A DNA stretch of 40,000 bases from an uncultured bacterium (GTDB lineage Bacteria > Planctomycetota > UBA1135 > GCA-002686595), in contig CALEMP010000113.1 of assembly GCA_937910685.1 (NCBI GenBank), positions 1 through 40,000 of the forward strand. Reading direction: 5' to 3'. The first letter of the stretch is position 1; each line of letters opens with the position of its first letter. This document shows positions 31,938 to 40,000 of this stretch, piece by piece. The notes under the pieces were generated by a model. That model saw nothing but the letters and a program-made list of their open reading frames with translations, did no database searches and had not been told where the DNA came from. The position numbers and the translations under genes are program-made.

Positions 31938-32795
31938 ATGACTGTCAATATTCATCCCACCGCAGTGATCGAGCCCGGCGCCGAGCTGGGCGTCGACGTG
32001 CGCGTCGGCCCCTACACGGTCATCGGCCCCCGGGTGAAGGTGGGGGACCGCACCCGTATCGGAGCCCACGTGGTCCTCGACGGGGTCACCAGCATCGGCG
32101 TCGAGAACATCATCGTGGGCCAAGCCAGCATCGGCGGCCCTCCTCAGGACTTGACTTATCGCGGAGAACCCACCGAAGTCATCCTTGGGGACCGGAACAC
32201 CGTACGCGAGTTCGTCACCATCAACCGTGGCACGGTCAAAGGCGGCGGGGTGACTCGCATCGCCGACGGTAGCTTGCTCATGTCCTGCTGCCACATTGCT
32301 CACGATTGCGATTTAGGTAGCAACTTGATCATCGCCGGGGGCGTTCAACTCGCCGGCCACACCTGCATCGAAGACTACGCCAACCTCTCGGGTATGGCTG
32401 GAGCGGTTGCCTTTTCTACTGTGGGAGCCCATGCCTACGTGGGAGCCAAAACCCGCATTTCCCGCGATGTCCCACCCTTCATGATCGTCGAAGGCCACGA
32501 CGCCCGGGTGCGCGGCGTCAATGTCATCGGCTTACAACGGGCGGGCATCTCCGAGGAGAACATCTTGTCCTTGCGCGACGCCTACCGCCGCCTATGGCGC
32601 TCTTCACGCCCGCTTGCAGTAGCCCTCGAAGAAATCGCCGCCACTCCAGACCAAACCCCCCAGGTGGCCCAACTCGTCGCCTCCCTACAACGCACCGAAC
32701 GAGGCCTCAAGGGCCGCTACCGCGAGACCTTGCGGGCCGAATTTGCCGCCGAAGGAGCGCGCAGAATTGCGGCAAAACGAGAGCAAACGGCCTAG
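31938..32795 (+). CDS. lpxA: UDP-N-acetylglucosamine O-acyltransferase
   Basis: 285 residues. First step of lipid A synthesis, acylating UDP-GlcNAc at O3. The N-terminal beta-helix shows repeated I-G-x-x-x-x units, with IGGPPQDLTYRGEPT and the catalytic CHIAHDC (His122). The C-terminal helical domain (GLQRAGISEENILSLRDAYR) is typical; the last ~25 residues are a basic extension. It is the third gene of the lipid A group; ileS starts 13 bp later. Confidence 0.97.
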   Translation: MTVNIHPTAVIEPGAELGVDVRVGPYTVIGPRVKVGDRTRIGAHVVLDGVTSIGVENIIVGQASIGGPPQDLTYRGEPTEVILGDRNTVREFVTINRGTVKGGGVTRIADGSLLMSCCHIAHDCDLGSNLIIAGGVQLAGHTCIEDYANLSGMAGAVAFSTVGAHAYVGAKTRISRDVPPFMIVEGHDARVRGVNVIGLQRAGISEENILSLRDAYRRLWRSSRPLAVALEEIAATPDQTPQVAQLVASLQRTERGLKGRYRETLRAEFAAEGARRIAAKREQTA

Positions 32796-32808
32796 CCGAG
32801 GAACAACT

Positions 32809-35800
32809 ATGCGCATGAAACCCGTCGCTCCCTCTGTGTCTTTCACCGACCAAGAGAGGCAGCGTCTTGATCGTTGGGATCAGGACAAGACTTTTGAGGC
32901 CTCCGTGACCAAGCAGTCGGATCGACCGGCGTTTGCGTTCTATGACGGGCCACCCTTTGCCACGGGACTGCCGCACTATGGGCATTTGGTGGCGAGTGTG
33001 CTCAAGGACGTGGTGCCGCGGTTTTGGTCCATGAAGGGCTATTCCGTTGAGCGCCGTTGGGGTTGGGACTGCCACGGGTTGCCCGTGGAGAACGAGGCCC
33101 AGAAGGAGTTGGGGTTGAATGATGCGCGCGAGATCGAAGACATTGGCATCGTGGCCTTCAACCAGGCTTGTCGTGACATTGTGTTGCGTTATACGGGTGA
33201 ATGGCGCGGGACGATTCGACGGCTTGGCCGGTGGGTCGACCATGACAATGGATACCGCACCATGGACACCCCGTTCATGGAGTCGGTTTGGTGGGTGTTC
33301 AAGCAACTTTGGGAGAACGATCGGGTCTACCTCGGTTATCGGGTGCAACCAGTCTCCCCGAGTTTGGGCACGCCCCTCTCAAACTTTGAAGTGGCGTTGG
33401 GTCCCCAGGAGCGCGACCCCAAGACCAAGAAGGATGGACACAAGCGCCGGCAGGATCCAAGCCTGACCGTGCGGCTTGCCTTGAACGATGAAGAAGCCTC
33501 GCTTTGGGTTTGGACCACCACGCCCTGGACCTTGCCGAGCAACTTGGCCGTGGCGGTCCATCCGGACATCGAGTACGTGAAGATCCAAGTGGTCGAAACA
33601 GGCGAGGTGGCCTATGTGGAGCCCAGCCGATTGGCGGACTACCAAGAGCGCGGCCGGGTTGGTGAAACCAAGGTACTTGCTCGATTGAAGGGCGTTGAAT
33701 TGGTTGGACGTACCTACAAACCGCTCTTTCCCTACTTTGCCCAGCTAGCTGAAGGCTCCGAAGAATTCACCCCCGCGTTCCGGGTTGTGGCTGCTGACTA
33801 CGTTGGCGCCGATGCGGGTACGGGCCTTGTGCACCAGGCTCCAGCCTTTGGCGAGGACGACTTTCAAACCGGCAAGCGCGAGCGCCTGCCCCTGGTCAAT
33901 CCCCTCGATGTGAACGGTATTTTTGACGAAACCGTGCCTGACTACGAGGGCTCTTTCGCCAAGGATGCGGACAGCGAGATCGTCAAGCGCCTGAAGAAAG
34001 AGGGCAGCGTGGTAGATCAGGATGTGATCATGCACGCCTATCCCCACTGCTACCGCACGGACCAACCGCTCTTGTACATGGCGATCTCCAACTGGTTTGT
34101 TCGCGTGGAAGACATGCGCGAGCGACTGGTGGCCCATAACAAAACCGTGCGATGGGTGCCGGAAGCGGTGGGCAGCGGCCGTTTCGGCAATTGGCTCGCC
34201 GGAGCGCGGGATTGGAACGTCTCCCGCAGGCGTTTTTGGGGCACGCCCCTGCCGATTTGGGTTTGCGATACGGACCCCGAAGACATGGTCTGCATCGGGT
34301 CGGTACAAGAGCTAGAAGGGCTCGCTGGACTCGAAGCGGGGACGGTTACGGACTTGCACCGGGATCACGTGGATCAGATCACCTTCCCCTCGCAAAAGAC
34401 TCCCGGCGGCGTGATGCGGCGCGTACCCGAAGTTTTTGACTGCTGGTTCGAGTCGGGCTCCATGCCCTATGCACAAAATCACTACCCCTTTGAAAACAAG
34501 GAAGAGGTCGAGGCCAACCTGCCCGCGGACTTCATCGCCGAAGGTCTCGACCAAACTCGCGGTTGGTTCTACACCCTGATGGTGCTTTCCAGCTCCCTCT
34601 TCGATCGCCCCGCCTTCAAGAATGTGATCGTCAACGGCATCGTGCTGGCGGGTGATGGGGAGAAGATGTCGAAGAGCAAACGCAACTTCCCCGACCCCAA
34701 CCTAGTACTCGAAGCCCAGGGCGCTGATGCCCTGCGCATGTACCTGCTCGATTCCCCGGTGATGCAGGCGGGCAACCTGCGCTTTGACGAGGCGGGGGTG
34801 AAGGAGAAAGTGCGCTCGGTGTTGCTGCCTCTCTGGAACGCCACCTCGTTCTTGACCCGCTACGCGGACTTGGACGGCTGGGAGCCGGACTTTGTGGATC
34901 CCGATCCCAAGGTGAATGAGCTTGACGGCTGGGTTCTGTCCCGTTTGCAGGGCTTGATTGGCACCGTGGACGAGCGCATGCAGAACTACGAGTTGTTCCG
35001 CGTGGTGCCGGCCCTCTTGGAGTTCATTGATGACTTGACCAATTGGTACATCCGTCGCAGTCGGCGCCGTTTCTGGCGCGGAGCTGGGGGAGCCGACATG
35101 GACAAGCAGAACGCCTACCGCACCCTGCACCGGGTGCTGCTCGATCTATCCCGGGTGCTGGCGCCGTTCCTGCCCTTTATCTCGGAAGAGATCCACGAGA
35201 ACCTCTCCGCCGGCCGCAGCACAGGCAGCGTCCATCTGAGGAACTTCCCGGAAGTGGATAGCCAGTTCGTCAACGCTGACTTGGAACGGGGCATGGGCCT
35301 CGCGCGCACTGCGGTGACCCTCGGGCGATCCCTGCGCGAGCAGCATCGCCTGCGCGTGCGCCAACCCTTGGCCAGTTTGACCCTGGTCTGCGCCGATGGG
35401 GGAGCCCTGGAAACGCTCCAGACCATGAAGCCCTTGATTGCCGAGGAGTTGAACGTCAAGGACGTACTTTTCTCCTCTGACGAGAGCGCCCTGGTGACTT
35501 TCTCCGCCCGTCCTAACCTCAAGCTGCTGGGTCCGCGTCTGGGTCCCGCCCTGCGTGCGGTGAAGGCCGAAATCGCCGGCCTTGACGATGCCCTGTTGGC
35601 TCAGATTGTTGCCGGCGGATCCCATCCGAGCAGCGAGGTAGAGGATCTGGTCTATGACCAGGAAACCCTGCTGGTGGATCGCAACAGCCGCGAGGGTCTT
35701 GCGGTGGCCACCGAGGGTGGAGTGACCGTAGCTCTGGACCTGGAAGTCAGCGATGACCTGCGCCGTGAGGGATTGGCCCGCGAGGTCATCAACCGAGTGC

Positions 35801-36021
35801 AGGGCTTGCGCAAGGAATCGGGGCTCGAGCTGGACGATCGCATCCGGTTGCACCTGGCCGCGGAGGGCGAGTTGGAGCAGGCGATTGCCGAGCACTGGGA
35901 GCTCCTGGCCGCCGAAGTTCTGGCCAGCGAGCGGGTCGGGGATCCCATGCCCGATGGGGGAGACCTGACCGAGTTCGAGGTGGAGGGCCACCACCTGCGG
36001 GTTGCCCTGGCCAAAGCCTAG
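32809..36021 (+). CDS. ileS: Isoleucyl-tRNA synthetase, type 2 (eukaryote-like)
   Basis: 1070 residues from ATG 32809, supported by GAGGA nine bases upstream. The nucleotide-binding signatures are FAFYDGPPFATGLPHYGH (HYGH 56-59) and KMSKS (619-623, GEKMSKSKRN). The WGWDCHGLPVE phrase and the editing region are present. Length, the FATGLPHYGH form and the C-terminal beta/alpha extension (DDLRREGLAREVINRVQGLR) place it in the eukaryote-like class, which I recall as the less mupirocin-sensitive IleRS2 type. It charges tRNA-Ile and hydrolyses mischarged Val-tRNA. It may be read through from lpxA. Confidence 0.96.
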   Translation: MRMKPVAPSVSFTDQERQRLDRWDQDKTFEASVTKQSDRPAFAFYDGPPFATGLPHYGHLVASVLKDVVPRFWSMKGYSVERRWGWDCHGLPVENEAQKELGLNDAREIEDIGIVAFNQACRDIVLRYTGEWRGTIRRLGRWVDHDNGYRTMDTPFMESVWWVFKQLWENDRVYLGYRVQPVSPSLGTPLSNFEVALGPQERDPKTKKDGHKRRQDPSLTVRLALNDEEASLWVWTTTPWTLPSNLAVAVHPDIEYVKIQVVETGEVAYVEPSRLADYQERGRVGETKVLARLKGVELVGRTYKPLFPYFAQLAEGSEEFTPAFRVVAADYVGADAGTGLVHQAPAFGEDDFQTGKRERLPLVNPLDVNGIFDETVPDYEGSFAKDADSEIVKRLKKEGSVVDQDVIMHAYPHCYRTDQPLLYMAISNWFVRVEDMRERLVAHNKTVRWVPEAVGSGRFGNWLAGARDWNVSRRRFWGTPLPIWVCDTDPEDMVCIGSVQELEGLAGLEAGTVTDLHRDHVDQITFPSQKTPGGVMRRVPEVFDCWFESGSMPYAQNHYPFENKEEVEANLPADFIAEGLDQTRGWFYTLMVLSSSLFDRPAFKNVIVNGIVLAGDGEKMSKSKRNFPDPNLVLEAQGADALRMYLLDSPVMQAGNLRFDEAGVKEKVRSVLLPLWNATSFLTRYADLDGWEPDFVDPDPKVNELDGWVLSRLQGLIGTVDERMQNYELFRVVPALLEFIDDLTNWYIRRSRRRFWRGAGGADMDKQNAYRTLHRVLLDLSRVLAPFLPFISEEIHENLSAGRSTGSVHLRNFPEVDSQFVNADLERGMGLARTAVTLGRSLREQHRLRVRQPLASLTLVCADGGALETLQTMKPLIAEELNVKDVLFSSDESALVTFSARPNLKLLGPRLGPALRAVKAEIAGLDDALLAQIVAGGSHPSSEVEDLVYDQETLLVDRNSREGLAVATEGGVTVALDLEVSDDLRREGLAREVINRVQGLRKESGLELDDRIRLHLAAEGELEQAIAEHWELLAAEVLASERVGDPMPDGGDLTEFEVEGHHLRVALAKA

Positions 36022-36067
36022 GTTTGTGTGATTGTCCAGCTCTGGTCCTGTTTTGGGATTCGGGTTG

Positions 36068-36082
36068 GGCAGGGACCCTGCC
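36068..36082. other. Perfect inverted repeat downstream of ileS
   Basis: GGCAGGG-A-CCCTGCC; as RNA a 5-bp stem with a 5-nt loop, 47 nt after the ileS stop. No T-run. Possibly part of the ileS 3' end. Confidence 0.35.
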
Positions 36083-36144
36083 ATGGGTCCAAGTCTCCTC
36101 CCAAGTGGCCTGGAGGTACTTTTTGATCCCTAACGGTCGCTCAT

Positions 36145-36289
36145 CCGGGTACTGGCCCCTTTCGGTGTTGAAATCCCCGAGGCTGCCCTGGGGAGCTCGA
36201 GACAGTGGCTAGGGAAGGGGGAAACCCCGTTTTATGGGACGCCAAGGGGGGCCGGGCGGATTTCAACACCGAAAGGGGCCAGTACCCGG
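36145..36289. repeat. 141-bp inverted-repeat element, copy 2
   Basis: Perfect 32-nt arms (36145-36176 and 36258-36289). Within them, the 28-nt arms shared with copy 1 (36147-36174 and 36260-36287) enclose an 85-nt core, the same length as in copy 1. The arms differ from copy 1 at one base in the left arm only. The cores do not align convincingly. The flanking CCGG is itself palindromic, so no clear target duplication can be called. TTTTGGG follows the right arm, so the hairpin might also terminate transcription. Confidence 0.85.
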
Positions 36290-36672
36290 TTTTGGGACCC
36301 CAATCCTTTTTGCTCCCCTCTCATGCTTCGGTCCGCTACCCTTGTGCTTACCCCCTGACCCCGCAGGTGATGCATCCATGTTCCCCGGAGCCGAATGATC
36401 ACATAGAGGGCCTCCGAGTCAGTCGCGACAGAATCGTGGCGCTTGCGGCCCCCCTGGAACTGAGAGGTTCCGGGACCCGGATCACACGGCAGGGTCGGGG
36501 GGTATTCCCAATTCGCTCATCGCCGCTTTCGCCGTCGGCCTCATTGCTGACCTTTCCAAGAAGTCGCAGTGTTCTCCCAAGGGACCTTTTCAATCCATAG
36601 GGCGCGGTTGCTAGCATCGTCTCAACGGCGCATGGGGGTGGTCCTCAAGCGTCCGAATGAGGATTTGCGATC

Positions 36673-38058
36673 ATGAGGGGAATACTCCTGTTGCTGGCTG
36701 GCGCCGCGTTGATTTACCTGGGCTTCAAGGGCTCGGATACGGATGAATCCACCACCCTGAGTGGCGACCCGCCCATTCAAAATTGGCAGGACGAGAGCAC
36801 CTCATCCACGGAGCATTCCCAGCCCGAGCAGCCCATCACCGGCGGCTCGGACGTGGGGTCGCCGCCTCAGGAAACAGCCCCAACCGACCCCAATCCTCCG
36901 TTAGAGCCCGAATCGGCCCCGGAGTCGGAGCCGGCAAGCGTTCCCGCCGTCCCCGAGCCCGAAGCCCAACCGAGGTTTGAGTTGGTGGGTGCAAGCGCCG
37001 ATCCAGTGGAACTCGCATCCTTACTGTTGGACGCCTGGATCAGCCAGGACCCCACCTCTTTGGGCAAGTATATGAACGGTGAAGAAGGGGGAACTCTGAC
37101 CCCTGCCCGTCGCACGATGGTCGCGGCCTTTTGGCAATCGATGGCGGGCAAGGGCGATGAAGCCCAAAAAACCCTGGTGGAGCTCGACGGGGCCGAGGGG
37201 GTTACATCCAGCGAGTTGGCCCTCTTGGGCATAGCCGTGGAGCCGCCCGCTTCCCGGGTCCTGGCCGCATCCCGCAGTAGGCGAGGGGCTCTCGAGCGCG
37301 CCATGCAGATGATCCTGCTGGAGGTGGATTCCTCGAATGCTCTGGCGGAAGGGCGCCTACCCGCTGCTGCGGTGGGTTATTCGCATTTGATCCACGCGGA
37401 GATCGAGGCCCCTTGGCCCGCCCATCGCGAGGCTCTCACGGCCTGGTCTGCGGCTCTGCGCAAGAGTCAGGGCGCTCACCGGCTCTCCAAGAGCGGGGAC
37501 TGGCCCTCGATTGAGGTCGAAGTGAAAGATGGCGAAACCCTGACCCACATCCGCAAGCGCGCGCTGGCGGAGCAAGAGGGCATGATCGTCTGTACCGGCC
37601 TGATCGAGCGCGTCAACGAGGTCAAGCGCTACATTCACCCCAAGGATCGCTTGCGGGTGCCTACCTCTCGTCCCAATGTGCTGGTGGATCTGAGCGCGCG
37701 GCTCGTGGTCTATCGCCACGGCGAGGAGGCGGTTCTGTGTTTCCCCTGCGGAATCGGCCGCGAGGGCAAGGAGACGCCCCCCGGGGTCTTTTTGATCGGA
37801 GACAAGGTAGAGGAGCCCATCTGGTATCGGGAGGATGGTCCCCCGGTGCCCTATGGGGACCCGGAGAACGCCTTGGGCGATCGATGGCTCGAATGGCGTC
37901 TGGACGGCCAGAAAACTTCCTTTGGTTTTCACGGCACCAATGATCCCAATGGGGTGGGCAGCCGGGTGAGCCGCGGTTGCATTCGCTTGAAGAACGCCGA
38001 TGTGCGCGAGCTCTTCGAGCTGCTTCCCGTGGGCGCCGAGATCGTGGTTCAGCCCTGA
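36673..38058 (+). CDS. L,D-transpeptidase (YkuD) with LysM-like domain
   Basis: 461 residues. A hydrophobic start (ILLLLAGAALIYLGF, 4-18) is a signal anchor, followed by a Pro/Glu/Ser-rich disordered linker to about residue 100 and a helical region (about 105-270). Residues about 280-330 look like a LysM peptidoglycan-binding module (EVKDGETLTHIRKRAL, IHPKDRLRVP). The YkuD catalytic domain (about 335-459) has FGFHGTND with His420 and SRGCIRL with the nucleophile Cys436. It should cross-link or modify peptidoglycan in the periplasm, so the cell evidently has a peptidoglycan wall. A GAGGA 12 bases upstream supports ATG 36673. A hairpin follows. Confidence 0.93.
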   Translation: MRGILLLLAGAALIYLGFKGSDTDESTTLSGDPPIQNWQDESTSSTEHSQPEQPITGGSDVGSPPQETAPTDPNPPLEPESAPESEPASVPAVPEPEAQPRFELVGASADPVELASLLLDAWISQDPTSLGKYMNGEEGGTLTPARRTMVAAFWQSMAGKGDEAQKTLVELDGAEGVTSSELALLGIAVEPPASRVLAASRSRRGALERAMQMILLEVDSSNALAEGRLPAAAVGYSHLIHAEIEAPWPAHREALTAWSAALRKSQGAHRLSKSGDWPSIEVEVKDGETLTHIRKRALAEQEGMIVCTGLIERVNEVKRYIHPKDRLRVPTSRPNVLVDLSARLVVYRHGEEAVLCFPCGIGREGKETPPGVFLIGDKVEEPIWYREDGPPVPYGDPENALGDRWLEWRLDGQKTSFGFHGTNDPNGVGSRVSRGCIRLKNADVRELFELLPVGAEIVVQP

Positions 38059-38063
38059 TCGGG

Positions 38064-38102
38064 GCGCCTCTATTCCTTTTGACATAAGAGGAGTGGAGGC
38101 GC
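38064..38102 (+). terminator. Hairpin terminator after L,D-transpeptidase gene
   Basis: GCGCCTCTATTCCT pairs with AGGAGTGGAGGCGC across 14 positions, two of them G-U, with an 11-nt loop. It starts 6 nt after the stop. The following sequence (TATTGTCTC) is only weakly T-rich. Confidence 0.65.
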
Positions 38103-38887
38103 TATTGTCTCGCTCAACCCCGCCAGTTCGCAATTGGACGGGGTGCTCGTTCCTGGTTCTCTTGTGCATTCAGGGGTGATTCCCGCCAACTTGCGGCGCC
38201 ACTGGGCTGGATGAGCCGGCGGATAAGAACTCTTCGAGTTGCTGTCGCTGGTGGGTGCTTCAGCTGTGATTCAGCCCTCAAGGAAGCCCTGCGTCTCTTT
38301 GGGCATGGATGTGGCCTGTGGGCTAAAGCCCTGCCAAAGCCCGCCAGATTGCAATCGGAGGCTGTTTCTATCTTGGTGAGCCCGCGCACCTTGGTGGTGT
38401 AGCCCCGGCCAGAGGCTCAGCCCCTGTGTCCAACACCCATGCCATGGGGGAGGGGCACTCCCAGAGCGCCAGGGCCCGTTTGTGGACTGCGTCGGGTTTG
38501 GGACACCATCGTGACCTGGTAGCCCCTCAGGGCCCCTGGGAAGCCCCACACCGCCCCTGGGCGCAGTTGAGGGGCGAACCGTGGGGTTGTGTGGGGCCCC
38601 GACCTAAGGCCTGGGCATAGGGTGATGGCTCAAGGGCCTGTGCCATTGGCTTCCATACGCCCTGGAGGCCAACCAGGGCCGGTCGGGGCTTGTGGCCAGA
38701 AGATCAGCCGGGACCCCCGCCCCTAGGGCCCCTATGGGGGACAAATTAGCCCAGAGGAAATGGGTCAAGCCCCAGGAGGAGGCCCCTTGCCCATAAACTA
38801 CTTCAAATCGCCCAAAACCTAAGTCCTTGCTCTTCAAGGGGTTAGGCGCGAGGGGGCAGAAACTTGTCTGTTTTCCAAAGGCAGGTG
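38103..38887. other. Gene-free region upstream of the rRNA promoter
   Basis: 785 bp with no credible reading frame on either strand; short ORFs overlap each other and show no recognisable protein. It is rich in GGGCCCCTGGG-like strings and contains a nested inverted repeat at 38543-38597. No insertion sequence or tRNA was found. Confidence 0.5.
38543..38597. other. Nested inverted repeat
   Basis: Outer arms GCCCCACAC and GTGTGGGGC (9 bp, perfect) enclose inner arms CGCCCCT and AGGGGCG (7 bp, perfect, 11-nt loop). The inner hairpin directly abuts the outer left arm, with 12 nt between it and the outer right arm. Function unknown. Confidence 0.6.
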
Positions 38888-38915
38888 TTGACCCTGAGCG
38901 CGCGATGCCTATTAT
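38888..38915 (+). promoter_or_regulatory. Sigma70-type promoter of the rRNA operon
   Basis: TTGACC (38888-38893) and TATTAT (38910-38915) with a 16-bp spacer. The predicted start gives a ~280-nt leader before 16S rRNA, which is typical. No A/T-rich UP element is obvious upstream. Confidence 0.75.
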
Positions 38916-39022
38916 TCCCCTCCCAACGCGGGGCAGGACACTGCAACGCGATCAGCTAAGCGCCTCCTGGCGCCGTTGCGAGGTGCGAAGTAGTCCAACA
39001 GGATGAAGCGCCTTGGGGGTAA

Positions 39023-39050
39023 GACGGGTTCGCCCGTCGTTCTTTGAAAA
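39023..39050 (+). promoter_or_regulatory. boxB-boxA-like antitermination site in rRNA leader
   Basis: A 6-bp hairpin GACGGG-TTCG-CCCGTC (39023-39038) is followed at once by GTTCTTTGAAAA (39039-39050), close to the bacterial boxA consensus GCTCTTTAACAA. This order matches rRNA antitermination sites that load Nus factors, which protect the long untranslated transcript from Rho. Confidence 0.6.
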
Positions 39051-39203
39051 TAAGGGTGATCTCTGAAAGCCCTTGGGATGGGGCAGCGACCAGTGGGTCG
39101 TTTGGTGTGCCGTTGCGGTGTCTAGCTGCGACGACTACGCCTTACGACTAATATCGGTCACTGCCTGTACTCCAAGAAAAAAAGAAAGAAAGCTAGACAA
39201 ACT

Positions 39204-40000
<797 letters not shown>

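Larger units (their letters stand above)
36022..36672. other. Intergenic region with second inverted-repeat element
   Basis: 651 bp without a credible gene; a 131-codon frame at 36205-36600 crosses the repeat element and lacks protein character. It holds a hairpin at 36068-36082, the inverted-repeat element, and near the right end TTTCAA / TAGCAT (36588-36593, 36612-36617, 18-bp spacer), a weak promoter candidate for the L,D-transpeptidase gene. Confidence 0.5.

Noticed and set aside
35146..36084. 312-codon minus-strand frame
   Set aside because: Antisense of the ileS 3' end; low-complexity composition and no recognisable protein.
36205..36600. 131-codon plus-strand frame
   Set aside because: Crosses the inverted-repeat element, has no ribosome site and no protein-like pattern.

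Overview
The window is a high-GC bacterial chromosome segment, most likely from a planctomycete (Planctomycetota). The best evidence is the partial 16S rRNA gene at the right edge: it has a planctomycete-style 5' region (a TTAGGCATGCAAGTC stretch near the start, AACGAACGCTAGCGGCGTGG before it). Supporting traits are a long one-TM Ser/Thr kinase, an FHA-GAF-sigma54 activator, secreted lamin-tail and propeller-like proteins, a complete lipid A start pathway with an LpxC-FabZ fusion, BamA, and an L,D-transpeptidase. The class or genus cannot be fixed from the sequence alone.

Layout. 1-4614: a secreted repeat protein cut by the left edge (minus strand), an FHA-GAF-AAA+-Fis sigma54 activator, and a secreted propeller-like protein (minus). 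4971-6884: selB, whose stop codon lies in one copy of a 9-bp direct repeat flanking a 141-bp inverted-repeat element. 7301-11636: an unrecognised one-TM protein with internal repeats, then a HEAT-vWA protein. 11731-11807: tRNA-Pro(CGG), followed by about 600 bp of hairpin-rich non-coding DNA and rho, which carries a very long histone-H1-like Lys/Ala-rich extension. 14630-18061: the kinase, convergent with a psd / PcaC-like pair (both converging genes share one CTAG for their stops).

19538-36021 is a housekeeping run on the plus strand: an ACT-domain protein, glmU-prs-rplY (peptidoglycan and lipid A precursor, PRPP, ribosome), pth-rpsF-rpsR-rplI, dnaB-bamA, lpxD-lpxC/fabZ-lpxA and ileS. Short overlaps (ATGA between lpxD and lpxC, TTGA between dnaB and bamA) and tight spacing suggest operons. 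Together they link UDP-GlcNAc synthesis (GlmU), the first lipid A steps (LpxA, LpxC, LpxD), fatty-acid dehydration (FabZ) and outer membrane assembly (BamA), so this cell very probably makes a Gram-negative-type outer membrane.

36022-40000: a second copy of the 141-bp inverted-repeat element, an L,D-transpeptidase gene, about 1.1 kb without a gene that ends in a sigma70-type rRNA promoter and a boxB-boxA-like leader, and the first ~797 nt of 16S rRNA.

Most notable: the two equal-length inverted-repeat elements (one with a candidate target duplication), the Rho extension and its structured leader, the tandem hairpins after tRNA-Pro, acidic low-complexity tails on three ribosomal proteins, and the unrecognised repeat protein at 7301-9886. 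No CRISPR array, transposase, integrase or phage gene was seen.
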